A stretch of DNA of 64,000 nt, from NCBI RefSeq assembly GCF_001307315.1, contig NZ_LGUC01000001.1, forward strand, positions 2,232,001-2,296,000, given 5' to 3'. This document shows, in pieces, positions 36,172 to 44,805 of this stretch. The notes under the pieces are model-generated. The model was not told where the DNA came from. It worked only from the letters and a program-made list of their open reading frames with translations, and ran no database searches. Each line of letters starts with the position of its first letter. Position 1 is the first letter of the stretch. Both the position numbers and the translations under genes were made by a program. The stretch comes from Halolamina pelagica. Lineage in GTDB: Archaea > Halobacteriota > Halobacteria > Halobacteriales > Haloferacaceae.

Positions 36172-36708
36172 ATGGTGAAGGCACCCACCGGGTCGTGGGA
36201 GGACGACATGACCGGGCGTGAGCGGGTCCGTGCAGTCGTCGAAATACTCAACGGCGCTGCCACGGTCTCGGAAATCGCGGACCGTGCAGAGGTCTCTCCG
36301 ACTACTGCGGGCGATGAGTTAGAGCAGCTCGAATCAGACAATCGGGTTCGGAAGACCCTCGTCAACGACCAGAAGGGCTACGAGCTGAATCCAACGCGGC
36401 TGTTCTTCGATGAACTCACGGAACTTATCGAGGGGAACACCCGGGACGAACTCGAAGCACGGCTTGAGCAGCTGAAGTCAGAAGAGGAGGAGCTGCACGA
36501 AGAGTTCGAAACCGATTCCCTCGATGAGCTTCGCGAACGCTTGGCGGAGCAGGAGCTATCTGCGGACGAGACCAGAGAGATTCGAAACGTGGTCTCGACG
36601 TGGGAGGCCGTGAACACCGAGCTCACGCTGGTCCGTCACGCCTTGCGGCTCTACGATGACGTAACGGAACTCGATACTGCCGCGGGGTCGTCAGCAGCGA
36701 CAGTCTAA
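36172..36708 (+). CDS. Winged-helix protein with long coiled coil (DUF7342-like)
   Basis: A 178-aa protein from ATG 36172 (a TTG at 36142 is less likely). Residues ~12-70 (MTGRERVRAVVEILNGAATV...TTAGDELEQLESDNRVRKTLV) make a winged helix. Residues ~90-145 are a strong coiled coil (LEARLEQLKSEEEELHEEFETDSLDELRERL). It resembles the haloarchaeal wHTH family known as DUF7342. It is followed after 7 bp by a gene for a small soluble protein; this two-gene set repeats on many haloarchaeal replicons and may be toxin-antitoxin-like, with this protein as the DNA-binding partner. Confidence 0.65.
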   Translation: MVKAPTGSWEDDMTGRERVRAVVEILNGAATVSEIADRAEVSPTTAGDELEQLESDNRVRKTLVNDQKGYELNPTRLFFDELTELIEGNTRDELEARLEQLKSEEEELHEEFETDSLDELRERLAEQELSADETREIRNVVSTWEAVNTELTLVRHALRLYDDVTELDTAAGSSAATV

Positions 36709-36715
36709 CAGCAAC

Positions 36716-37213
36716 GTGATTTTTCTCGCTAACCGCGCCAATCTCCAGCTTCGGCGACTACACAGGGAACGAATCGTCAACCGCTTCGAGTCGGACGGTC
36801 GGTTCGAGAACGTAGAGTTCTCTCGGGCGGGTATCCGCTCGCCGGGACAGTACCGGGTCGTTTCGGAGGTCAACCCACGAGTCTTCCTCGATGAACCATC
36901 GTATCCAAGTGAAAATGCCCGAATCGAGGTGGGCTTCGACCGAGTCGGAAGCGCTGGTATGGACCACTACTGGATAAATTGGGTCGAACCCGAGCGGTCG
37001 ATGTTGGTCGGGTGGCATCAAGACGACACGCATCCGGAGTTTGGAGAGGTGCACCTCCAAGTGAACGATGGAGACACGACGGTCGAGCATTCTGCGGCAG
37101 AGTTCATTGATTCACACCCGATGGATGTCTTGAGTCAGCGTCTGAGGCAACTGCCAGACGTAGTCACTGCTGTTCAGTGGCGGGAGGGCCAACCAACTGG
37201 ATTCAATTTCTGA
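36716..37213 (+). CDS. Partner protein of the winged-helix gene, 165 aa
   Basis: A 165-aa protein read from a GTG at 36716, only 7 bp after the wHTH gene stop. It contains RFENVEFSRAGIRSPGQYRVVSEVNP and LVGWHQDDTHPEFGEVHLQVND, a sequence with conserved His/Asp residues seen in a family that accompanies wHTH genes in haloarchaea. It is compact and soluble. If the pair is a toxin-antitoxin unit, this would be the effector. The active site is not obvious, so confidence in function is low. Confidence 0.55.
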   Translation: MIFLANRANLQLRRLHRERIVNRFESDGRFENVEFSRAGIRSPGQYRVVSEVNPRVFLDEPSYPSENARIEVGFDRVGSAGMDHYWINWVEPERSMLVGWHQDDTHPEFGEVHLQVNDGDTTVEHSAAEFIDSHPMDVLSQRLRQLPDVVTAVQWREGQPTGFNF

Positions 37214-37280
37214 GATGAACTTGAACTCAAACTGCTAACGATAGATAGAGAGTCGGATACGGAGCCATGAATAACGTGGG

Positions 37281-38351
37281 TCAGACTTCGTTGATTTTCT
37301 CTTCCCACATCTGGGCTTCCTCAACGATTTTTCTCGCAATTTCCTTCGGGCGAGAAACTCCAACATCCCTAAGCCCCTGAGTTAGCGGTTCAACGCTACT
37401 CTCGTCAGCCATCTCCCGTAGACTACCGTCGCTCAAACCTTTCTTAACGACTTCACTCTGGTCTCGAATACTGTTCAGGGCGTCTTCATCCAGACTATCT
37501 GGGAGGAAGAACACAAGCCGACCAGATTTCACCTCTTCTAGCATGTTGACATTCTCCTTAGCTAGTGCTTCATAGAAATCGGACTCGGTGAACTCATCAT
37601 CGTATTCAATCAGGTTTTCAGCAAACTTACCGAGTTTCGTCTCTTCCTTTGTGATGGAAAAGATGGAGCTCACGTCCATCAACCCCATCAAGAGCACGTT
37701 AGCTTGGAACTCTTCGTCACCGTAGTAATCGTAAACGTTCTCACGAAACCAGTCTCTCAACTCATTACGAGTTGCATTCTCGAGGCCTTCTTCAGCGACG
37801 ACACTCGGCGGTAGCATCCAAGTGAACGATGAGATGGTCTCTCCATCGTATTCCTCCTTTGTACGATACCGAATGAACTTGTTCTGGTTGTTTTCATTCT
37901 CCGTTTCGTACTGGTCGTGGTCCTCTGGAGCTTCTTGGTCACGGAATACGAGTAACGCAATCTGGCTCGACTCAGTCTGATTATCAATGAGCTTCGCGAG
38001 GTCCACATCTCGGTGTTTTAGGATGCGAGTCATCCGCTGATATTCTCGGAGATTTGCCTGTGCCTCATCCCGTTGTCTGCGTGCTTCGCGTTCTCGTTCA
38101 ACCGCCTTTGCTACCTCGCCGAATCGTTCATTATCGTGTTCCCGCTGCTCGGTTTGATAGTTGAGATATGTACCACCGACCCCAGTTAACAGGGTAAAGC
38201 CAACTCCGATAATTGATATCGTACGTGCGAATGGGACTGGGAGAAGATACGTAGACCCGAATACGGCTAAGGTGAATGCACCGCCGACAACCGCAGCTTT
38301 GACACCATGTAATCTAATCTCATCTGCAATACTTTCAGCAACCGGAGCCAT
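37281..38351 (-). CDS. Membrane protein with coiled coil and cytosolic domain
   Basis: A 356-aa protein. Two helices anchor it (residues ~17-37 VKAAVVGGAFTLAVFGSTYLL and ~44-63 ISIIGVGFTLLTGVGGTYL). A coiled coil of residues ~65-110 (EQREHDNERFGEVAKAVERE...) leads to a cytosolic region of ~230 residues. That region holds a HRDVDLAKLIDNQTESSQIALLVF start and ends with a helical bundle. The arrangement is like a membrane-tethered sensor or effector. Not recognised. It is convergent with the wHTH pair. Confidence 0.6.
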   Translation of the reverse strand: MAPVAESIADEIRLHGVKAAVVGGAFTLAVFGSTYLLPVPFARTISIIGVGFTLLTGVGGTYLNYQTEQREHDNERFGEVAKAVEREREARRQRDEAQANLREYQRMTRILKHRDVDLAKLIDNQTESSQIALLVFRDQEAPEDHDQYETENENNQNKFIRYRTKEEYDGETISSFTWMLPPSVVAEEGLENATRNELRDWFRENVYDYYGDEEFQANVLLMGLMDVSSIFSITKEETKLGKFAENLIEYDDEFTESDFYEALAKENVNMLEEVKSGRLVFFLPDSLDEDALNSIRDQSEVVKKGLSDGSLREMADESSVEPLTQGLRDVGVSRPKEIARKIVEEAQMWEEKINEV

Positions 38352-38442
38352 CTACAATCAGACAGATAGTCAACACACTTAGTGATTGGTTGTGTCTGCG
38401 CCTTGTTCAACACCACCCCATTGACGTAACTATACACCTATT

Positions 38443-38910
38443 CTACTCAAGGTTCACCGAGTCTTCGTCGTTTGGCTCCTCCAGAGTGAAGTCGTAGCTG
38501 TCCTACTCCGGGTTACGAACTGCGTCGAATCCGAACACGTTGACAGGATTTTTGCCCTCCGCTTCGGAGACTCGGGTTGGGGATGGCGAGAGCCGCTCCG
38601 TGTTCCCGAACCGTTTGACTATATCCATCCACTGTTCGTCCCGCTTGCGCTCGTGATTTCCCACGATGGCGAGAAACGGGATGTCTTCAGAGTCCAACCG
38701 AGAGACAGCGTCAAGACAACGATTTACTGTGGGAATGTTCGGAGAGGGGTCGTCGAAGAGGTCGCCAGTGTGAACGACGGCTTCCACTTCTTCGTCAATG
38801 GCGATATCCACGGCGGCGTCGAACGCGTCCGCGAAATCGAACCGCCTGACTTTGTTTCTGTACTGCCGCAGTCCGAAGTGGGTGTCGCTGACGTGGAGTA
38901 TCTTGGTCAT
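38443..38910 (-). pseudogene. Truncated Mre11/SbcD-like nuclease remnant
   Basis: Starting MTKILHVSDTHFGLRQYRNK, it carries the metallophosphoesterase motifs DTHFG, GDLFDD and GNHE of Mre11-type DNA repair nucleases. The frame stops at 38503 after 135 residues. Beyond the TAG the same frame continues DSYDFTLEEPNDEDSVNLE to another stop at 38443, as if the first TAG replaced a sense codon such as TGG. The remaining Mre11 domains (normally ~430 aa in total) are missing. It is thus a decayed copy or a minimal fragment. A Rad50-like zinc-hook ATPase gene lies 3 kb away. Confidence 0.75.
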
Positions 38911-39026
38911 CTTTTTGTAGAAAACAGAATGGGATACCGGCATAAGTGTTGTTAAGCAGATAGTTATCTCACAATACCGTATTTTGGATGGGGAGCTGGA
39001 GCGTGGTTCTTTGGGTATCGGTTCCT

Positions 39027-39272
39027 TCAGTCGTTGACTGGCGAACCTTCCTTTCGATGGGTCACGTGGATGCCTCCATCGTCTGTTACGGTGAGGTCGT
39101 AGTGATGGTCTGGTTCATCGGGGTCACCTGTGTATGCACAAATCCAGAGCCCATCGAAACTCATTCGCTCAATTCGGAAGTTACAGTCCTCGATATACTG
39201 GTCAATGTCAGTATCCGGTGGGTGCTCGGTTACGCGGTCCGTGTCTATGTCGAGGTCGTCGAAGTCAGTCAT
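39027..39272 (-). CDS. Hypothetical acidic protein, 81 aa
   Basis: An 81-aa acidic protein, starting MTDFDDLDIDTDRVTEHPPD and ending with DLTVTDDGGIHVTHRKEG. It is beta-rich in its C-terminal half. It is divergent from a 58-aa gene at 39371, with 98 bp between their starts. No motif. Its amino-acid composition is typically haloarchaeal, which supports it as a real gene. Confidence 0.5.
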   Translation of the reverse strand: MTDFDDLDIDTDRVTEHPPDTDIDQYIEDCNFRIERMSFDGLWICAYTGDPDEPDHHYDLTVTDDGGIHVTHRKEGSPVND

Positions 39273-39370
39273 GTGCTGGAGTTGGGAACGTGTTCGAATG
39301 ATTTTGTCGGAGGTTGTGCCTTTACTCCCGGAATTCGCAAAATAATTAGCACGGAGAAGCGGATATAGAG

Positions 39371-39547
39371 ATGCCCAGATACAAGCTCGATATTTCTTTC
39401 ACCGGTAAGGGAACGGCCCAGCACCATGTCTTCGACCTCGATGAGCCAGATACCGGGGCAATTGGCACGTGTGAGGTCGGGTCAAAACTAGATAGTAAGG
39501 AGCAACGGGAAGCGTGGAAACGATTCCACAGCAGCGACACGTTATGA
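39371..39547 (+). CDS. Hypothetical small protein, 58 aa
   Basis: A 58-aa protein starting MPRYKLDISFTGKGTAQHHV, continuing FDLDEPDTGAIGTCEVGSK and ending with a basic helix SKEQREAWKRFHSSDTL. Its beta-then-helix composition looks genuine. It lies 69 bp before the membrane protein that opens the zinc-hook ATPase operon and is on the same strand. Function unknown. Confidence 0.45.
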   Translation: MPRYKLDISFTGKGTAQHHVFDLDEPDTGAIGTCEVGSKLDSKEQREAWKRFHSSDTL

Positions 39548-39616
39548 GATACCGGAATGACGGAATATCCCATCTTCTTGTAACGTGCCGTCTCACGTAG
39601 ACAATATCGACGACCG

Positions 39617-40429
39617 ATGGAGAAGCTTAGCCTACGGGGGCGACTGGAGGACCACCTCACATTCGGAGCTGGCTATGTGCCATTCCTTGCTATTCCGATA
39701 CCTGTGTTCTTTCCCTTCGTGTTCGGACTAATTCGATTTCAAGACGTACGCGCACCCTTTGGGCCGCTCTCTCCGAGCCTCTACGCTAGTATTACGATTG
39801 TTGCGCTCATCGTCACCTACCTTCTTCTTCGGCAGGTTGGTCGCTGGACGTTCGCACCCTCACTTCACTGTCCGAAAAACATCTTGCTCACGGTTGGTCT
39901 GTACGTCGGTATTGTTCTTGCTGTGGTATTCATCGGCTACCTGATTACCAATCCACACCCTGATGCTGTAACTCGACTTAGTCTCCCAGATGTGCTCGTC
40001 GGTCTCACCGTGGCCAGCGTCTATTCGGCTCTCCTGAGCGCAGTCATCCTACGACAAGACCTTGCCGGCCTGTATGGGAAGCCGATTGACCGATTTCGGA
40101 GTATCGAAGAGTGGTTGGAAGCAGTAGATACGGCGGCTAACACTGAGATATCCGGAGAGACACAGGTGAGTGAGTATCAGAAAATCATCGATGAGGGAGA
40201 GGCGTTGCTGGACGAACTAGAAGGTGCGAGAACAAACGAAGGCAAGCGACTGCATAGTATGTTCGAGAAATGGCTCACCGATTTTCGACAGCGAAGTTCC
40301 AGCGTAAGTCGTGCAGCGATACTAACTGGCGAGACAGGAAACGACCGTCTGCTCGATAAACACCAAACGTTAACATGTCTTCGCCAACAGGTGGCAGGCA
40401 TCGGAGGTGACGAGGGTGGAAGAATATGA
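39617..40429 (+). CDS. Four-helix membrane protein opening the zinc-hook operon
   Basis: A 270-aa protein. Four membrane helices are likely at residues ~18-40 (FGAGYVPFLAIPIPVFFPFVF), ~56-72, ~88-108 (ILLTVGLYVGIVLAVVFIGYL) and ~125-147 (LVGLTVASVYSALLSAVIL). They are followed by a ~120-residue cytosolic part with RSIEEWLEAVDTAANTEISG and a helix ending in basic residues. The 3' end overlaps the next gene by 23 bp, so it belongs to the operon. By analogy to defence systems with SMC-type ATPases, it could be the membrane-attacking effector; this is inference. Confidence 0.65.
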   Translation: MEKLSLRGRLEDHLTFGAGYVPFLAIPIPVFFPFVFGLIRFQDVRAPFGPLSPSLYASITIVALIVTYLLLRQVGRWTFAPSLHCPKNILLTVGLYVGIVLAVVFIGYLITNPHPDAVTRLSLPDVLVGLTVASVYSALLSAVILRQDLAGLYGKPIDRFRSIEEWLEAVDTAANTEISGETQVSEYQKIIDEGEALLDELEGARTNEGKRLHSMFEKWLTDFRQRSSSVSRAAILTGETGNDRLLDKHQTLTCLRQQVAGIGGDEGGRI

Positions 40430-40949
40430 TTCGATAGAAGACGTAGAAACGCATGATGAAGACCTCGTCATCATCTGTGAACGAGAAATGCTGTTCGGTA
40501 CGCCGGTCGATGAACTGGTCGCTGCTATTCGGGAGGAAATTATTGGCGACCAGCTGACGCTCGAACAACATCCAGAAGGTATCGACCGACTAGACCAGCA
40601 CGGTTGGCTGGTACAACACAGTCTCTGGCTTATTCACTGTGAACAATTGATTGGGGACGAAGGCAACCGAAGGCTCGACTTTTATCTCTCAACGAAGTCG
40701 ATTCCTAAGAACACGGAGATTCTCGTGTGTATCGAAGATGGGAGTGAAGAGAAACGCGCTCAACTCGAAAAGGAATACGGGAGCCGAATTAGAGTCGTCA
40801 CAGGCAAGCGTTTGCTCGTCGCAAAGGCCTCTTCATATCTCAACACAGCCAACCCTATAAAGGGAAGAGCGGGGAAGGAGTATATCTTGGCGTGGAACAA
40901 CGCGGTGTGCACGCTCCTCGATGAGTTCGGGGAGGCCAACTATGGTTAA
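40407..40949 (+). CDS. Unknown operon protein, 180 aa
   Basis: A 180-aa soluble protein from a GTG at 40407, overlapping the membrane protein gene by 23 bp and the next gene by 8 bp. It begins with an acidic stretch (VEEYDSIEDVETHDEDLVIIC) and contains HGWLVQHSLWLIHCEQLIG and a later YLSTKSIPKNTEILVCIEDGSEEKR, an alpha/beta pattern. KGRAGKEYILAWNNAVCTLLDEFG forms the C-terminal helix. I do not recognise it. The tight overlaps show it works with its neighbours. It might be an adaptor between effector and ATPase. Confidence 0.6.
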   Translation: MTRVEEYDSIEDVETHDEDLVIICEREMLFGTPVDELVAAIREEIIGDQLTLEQHPEGIDRLDQHGWLVQHSLWLIHCEQLIGDEGNRRLDFYLSTKSIPKNTEILVCIEDGSEEKRAQLEKEYGSRIRVVTGKRLLVAKASSYLNTANPIKGRAGKEYILAWNNAVCTLLDEFGEANYG

Positions 40950-41871
40950 CGAGTGGGCAGCTCTGGAACGCGCTGGTGAATGGGCAGGCTTAGAGGGTAA
41001 TGCCCTAGACGAATATGTCGTCTTAGTCGCCGACATCTACAACGCGGAGATGGCTACCTATGACGAGTTCGAGAACTATGAGGAAGAATACTTCCAATTC
41101 CTGAATAATCGGGTCTTCTCGAATGACCGAGTCGTCGACTTGCTTCGCTCGATGGATGTAGACGATGAGGCAGTTCAGGCGTTCCAAGCTGGTCGTGTGC
41201 CTGTTGCTGAGACCTATCGAACAGAGCGGATGCTTGACCACGGTCTTGATGAGCTCGTTGACCTAATCATGATACTAAAACTGGTCGAGCGGTACACGAC
41301 GGTGGCAAATCAAGAGTATATCCAGTCGCGATATCGGTTCCAAAAGTTGCTGTTCGCTACAAATCTGGACCTCAAGGAGACACAGACAGGGTCGATTGTC
41401 GACGAGAGCGAACTCGGCCTTTTAGAAACAACAGGCTATCGCTATTCGTTCACAAAGCGGCGCTCAGGCCCGTTCTCGAAGGACGCGTATGCTGACAAAG
41501 ACCGACTCTACGCTAATGGTCTTATTGAGGAAGATGTGATTGCCGACGAGGGAACTGATGAGGTCGCAGAACACGAGCACACATACGGAATCAAGCTCAG
41601 CTTCAACGGAGAACTCCTCTTGAATCGGTTTAGCGACTTACTGGAGAACTTCAGTAGCGATATTCTGTTTTACTGGAACCAGTCACAAGAGAAGGCCATC
41701 GAGGCACTAGTAGGCCGCACGCATGACGAAATTAGCGAGTATATCAATGAACGTGCTGATATCGAAGACCGTGAAACTGGTGCAACACTACTACCACCGC
41801 GACAGGCCCAATTTGAGGATTCAGAGGACGAGGGAGTTGGCGGAATCACCGAGGTGATGACAAATGCCTGA
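40942..41871 (+). CDS. Panacea-like (DUF4065-type) protein beside SMC-like ATPase
   Basis: A 309-aa protein from ATG 40942, overlapping the previous gene by 8 bp and the ATPase gene by 8 bp. Residues ~130-197 (YRFQKLLFATNLDLKE, then TGYRYSFTKRRSGPFSKDAY, then LYANGLIEED) follow the Panacea/SocA-like pattern 'QKLLY.a...Y.f.....GPFS...y.d...L...Glie', known from antitoxins and from middle components of three-part ABC systems. The N-terminal 120 residues are helical. Its place directly before the ATPase gene is like the middle component of ABC-3C or Lamassu-type systems. Confidence 0.6.
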   Translation: MVNEWAALERAGEWAGLEGNALDEYVVLVADIYNAEMATYDEFENYEEEYFQFLNNRVFSNDRVVDLLRSMDVDDEAVQAFQAGRVPVAETYRTERMLDHGLDELVDLIMILKLVERYTTVANQEYIQSRYRFQKLLFATNLDLKETQTGSIVDESELGLLETTGYRYSFTKRRSGPFSKDAYADKDRLYANGLIEEDVIADEGTDEVAEHEHTYGIKLSFNGELLLNRFSDLLENFSSDILFYWNQSQEKAIEALVGRTHDEISEYINERADIEDRETGATLLPPRQAQFEDSEDEGVGGITEVMTNA

Positions 41872-43903
41872 ACGTGAAGACTTTGTTGACCGTATCAAGC
41901 AACAGCTCCAAGAGGAAGAAATATTCAACGAGGAAGATATCGAGGAGTGTGTTGACTTGCTCACGGAGCGGGAACAGCGAACGACTGCCGACCGAGAGTC
42001 AGTTCAGCTGAACCGCATCATCGCCAAGCAGTTCAAGGCTATTGAAGATGAGCGCGATGTCCCGCTCAATCGGGACGATGTAGTCATTTCAGGCCCGAAT
42101 ACGAGCGGAAAGACCTCACTTATTGAGGCGATTCGGTTCAATCTCCTCGGGCGTCAGGAGCACCAACGCATCACCCTAGTTGACCCAGTCACCGAAGGGT
42201 ACGACACTCTCTACACAGATGGCTTCTGGCAGGTGAACGGGGATGAATATCACATCCATCGTGAGTTGTCTGAAGATGGGCAAGGTTACGCCGACCACGA
42301 CCGACCGAAACTAACGAGGAATCCAGATGGGCGTGAGGTGTCTCTGGCTGCACGCGATGAGCAGCGGGACGTATCGGAACTAATCGGGTTTTGGCCCTAC
42401 GAAGCCCGTGACTTCGGCCGGTATAATATGTTCTCTCTGTTCTTTCTTGATTCGGAGGATGCGAGGGGGTTCGTTGATTGGCGGGACAAAACCCCATTCC
42501 TTGACCTACTGTTTGGGTTGGACCTGACAAAGGTGATTGAGGCAAGCGAGACACGCAGGGCAAACGCGTATGAGCCGGCTGACGAGGAGGAGTCAGCTCC
42601 GCAAGAACTCAAAGCAGCTGAAGACCGCCTGCACGAGTTGGAAAGCGAGGTGGAAGCCCTGAGAGAACAGCGAGAGCGGGTCCAAGCCAAGTTGAACCAG
42701 CGGAAGGAGGAGCTCACGTCGGTGAAAGAAGTTCTGAGTGGTGAGAATGAGCTGGAGCAACTACGGTCTGAGAAGGCCCGCCTGAATCGTCGGATTAACA
42801 GTTTACAGTCTGACCGTCTGGATAAGCGGGATGAACTACGTCAAACCAGACAGCAGATTTCCCGGTATCAGGAATCCGAACTCTCGCGCGAAATTGAGCC
42901 ATTGGCAGCAGACCTGCGGGAGATTATGAGCCTGCCCGACCGGTGTCCCATATGCACGAACGACATCACCAGCGAGCAGGCTCACCGGCTGATTGAGCAT
43001 GGTGATTGTCCGCTATGTAACAAGGATGTCCCGGAGGAACGAATCGAAGTTGGAAGCGAGACGGACGCCGAGGAGCGGGCATTAGAGCAAGAAGAACGCA
43101 ACAAGGAGTTAGACCGTCTCCAAAGCAAAGAGGGGGAGTTGGAAGGTGAAATCCGGATGCTGGAGCAGCAGGTCAGTGAACTTGAAGAGCAACTAGAGCG
43201 AGTAGAGGAACAAATCGAGGAAACAGACCTGACTGAATACGTAAACCGACGAGACAACCTCGAAGACGAAGTTGCCGAGTTAGAACAAGAAGCGACGAGT
43301 ATCCAAGTAGAGCTCAACGCGAGAAAAGAAGAGCTGGAGGAAGTGCGAGAACGGATTGAGGAACTGCGAGAGCTGAAGAAGCAATTCGATAGGAAATCAC
43401 ACAAGCAACAGATGTTGCGGTCATTCGAGAAACTCGTCACAGCTGAGATTGATTACGAACGGGGGAACATTCACGGGGAGTTGGAGACAATAATTGATAA
43501 TCTGCTTGACTACTTCAATCGGGGGCTGTTCGCTGATTCGACAGGAGTCTCATTCAACAGCGAGAGCTCCTACGAGTTCACGATTTTCCGTTCAGAGGGA
43601 GAGAACAAGCCGTCGAGCCGGCCCAACGCGGATTCTGTCGAAGGCCTGATGCAGTCGTTATTGTTCCAGACAGCAGTTCTGAAGTATCTTGATTCGCTGG
43701 AAGGGTCCCTTCCGATACGGTTGTTCATCGTGGATTCTCCGTATGCAAAGGAGCCCGACGGTGGAAATGCACAGGATATCACATCCTTCGTCAGTCAGCT
43801 CCCGAACGAACTGGAGAATTTCCAGATTATCGTGACCGTGGCTACGACCACGCTGGCGGCGCTAGACGAATACGAGGACAACTATGAGATGCTTGACTTC
43901 TGA
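41864..43903 (+). CDS. Rad50/SMC-like ATPase with zinc hook
   Basis: A 679-aa protein. Walker A is GPNTSGKTS at 77-85. Two long coiled coils (about 205-345 and 395-530) surround a double-knuckle hook with Cys361/Cys364 (CPIC) and Cys382/Cys385 (CPLC), as in Rad50-like proteins. The C-terminal lobe carries an LFIVDSPY Walker B near residue 620. The N-terminal 45 residues precede the ATPase head as an additional helical piece. It is shorter than true Rad50 and lacks an intact Mre11 partner here. It probably senses foreign or broken DNA and activates the effector. It overlaps its upstream neighbour by 8 bp; 27 bp separate it from the nuclease gene. Confidence 0.85.
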   Translation: MPEREDFVDRIKQQLQEEEIFNEEDIEECVDLLTEREQRTTADRESVQLNRIIAKQFKAIEDERDVPLNRDDVVISGPNTSGKTSLIEAIRFNLLGRQEHQRITLVDPVTEGYDTLYTDGFWQVNGDEYHIHRELSEDGQGYADHDRPKLTRNPDGREVSLAARDEQRDVSELIGFWPYEARDFGRYNMFSLFFLDSEDARGFVDWRDKTPFLDLLFGLDLTKVIEASETRRANAYEPADEEESAPQELKAAEDRLHELESEVEALREQRERVQAKLNQRKEELTSVKEVLSGENELEQLRSEKARLNRRINSLQSDRLDKRDELRQTRQQISRYQESELSREIEPLAADLREIMSLPDRCPICTNDITSEQAHRLIEHGDCPLCNKDVPEERIEVGSETDAEERALEQEERNKELDRLQSKEGELEGEIRMLEQQVSELEEQLERVEEQIEETDLTEYVNRRDNLEDEVAELEQEATSIQVELNARKEELEEVRERIEELRELKKQFDRKSHKQQMLRSFEKLVTAEIDYERGNIHGELETIIDNLLDYFNRGLFADSTGVSFNSESSYEFTIFRSEGENKPSSRPNADSVEGLMQSLLFQTAVLKYLDSLEGSLPIRLFIVDSPYAKEPDGGNAQDITSFVSQLPNELENFQIIVTVATTTLAALDEYEDNYEMLDF

Positions 43904-43930
43904 GCAGCAGTGTCATGACTAGTCAACTGT

Positions 43931-44770
43931 ATGAGTCTAACTAGCTTTCTGAAGGATGCGGATGAAGTGCGTATTGTTCTTGACCAAACCTTCGAGAAGC
44001 CAGATATTGAAATTACGAAAGAACGGCTCGCTGAACCACAGACGACCAACTACGCGCTAATCGGGACTGCGTTTGACTACGTTCTTCGGTTCTGGCTTGA
44101 GCGAGAATACAATCAGGCCGAATCAAAACCGTGGGTCGCGCATAAGGGTGTGAATCTCGCTCACCTAATGGAAATGAAGACGACCACCAAGGACGGTCGA
44201 GGGTTCAACGAGGTTATGGCTTCTATTGAACAGAGGCATCAAGAATATCTTGAAACCGGTGAGATGACTGACGAGCTATTGGCCTCAACCCTCGACCTTG
44301 CGCGCTTTGATTGGATATATCGTTCTGGAAAGCCTCCAGAGAATCTCGGAGAAGCATTAGATGGAGATATTGAGGACCTCCGCTGTCTGTACGACATCAT
44401 TCCAAGAGATGAATTCCGAGGAGCGAATCACATACTGCTCAATCCAACGTTCGGGTCTGCATCACACTTGGTGAGTGGAGCAGATGCAGACATCGTCCTT
44501 GACGAGATGCTCGTCGACATCAAGACTGTCAAGAACCTAAAATTGAAACCGGATTACTGGCGTCAGCTTGTTGGGTATGTCGTGTTAGCTGACCTCGCGG
44601 GAGAGGAGTTAGATGAAATGCCTCGTTTCTCTGATGTCGGCATCTACTATGCTCGCCACGGGGTACTGTGGAAGTCGCCTGCCACGGATATCTACGAACA
44701 CGAGAAGTACGAACAGTTCAAGCATTGGTTTTGTGAGAAAGCCGAGGAACATTTCGGAGAAACAATATGA
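43931..44770 (+). CDS. RecB/Cas4-like PD-(D/E)XK nuclease of zinc-hook operon
   Basis: A 279-aa protein. Residues ~183-222 hold the nuclease core: GADADIVLDEMLVDIKTVKN gives the two acidic residues and Lys (Asp-x-Lys variant of ExK), and WRQLVGYVVLADL supplies the QxxxY motif typical of RecB, AddB and Cas4 families. The N-terminal half is helical (NYALIGTAFDYVLRFWLERE). It likely cuts DNA ends or nicks DNA. It follows the zinc-hook ATPase by 27 bp, so it should belong to the same operon. A GTAGCAG-3-CTGCTAC hairpin lies 19 bp after its stop. Confidence 0.8.
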   Translation: MSLTSFLKDADEVRIVLDQTFEKPDIEITKERLAEPQTTNYALIGTAFDYVLRFWLEREYNQAESKPWVAHKGVNLAHLMEMKTTTKDGRGFNEVMASIEQRHQEYLETGEMTDELLASTLDLARFDWIYRSGKPPENLGEALDGDIEDLRCLYDIIPRDEFRGANHILLNPTFGSASHLVSGADADIVLDEMLVDIKTVKNLKLKPDYWRQLVGYVVLADLAGEELDEMPRFSDVGIYYARHGVLWKSPATDIYEHEKYEQFKHWFCEKAEEHFGETI

Positions 44771-44788
44771 AGGCCGCATCGTCCGTTA

Positions 44789-44805
44789 GTAGCAGAGCCT
44801 GCTAC
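44789..44805 (+). terminator. Hairpin after nuclease gene, possible terminator
   Basis: Perfect 7-bp arms GTAGCAG and CTGCTAC with a 3-nt loop, 19 bp after the stop codon of the nuclease gene. It marks a possible operon end. Archaeal termination mainly uses T-tracts, and none is strong here, so the role is tentative. The remaining DNA to 45115 (about 310 bp) shows no convincing gene. Confidence 0.35.
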
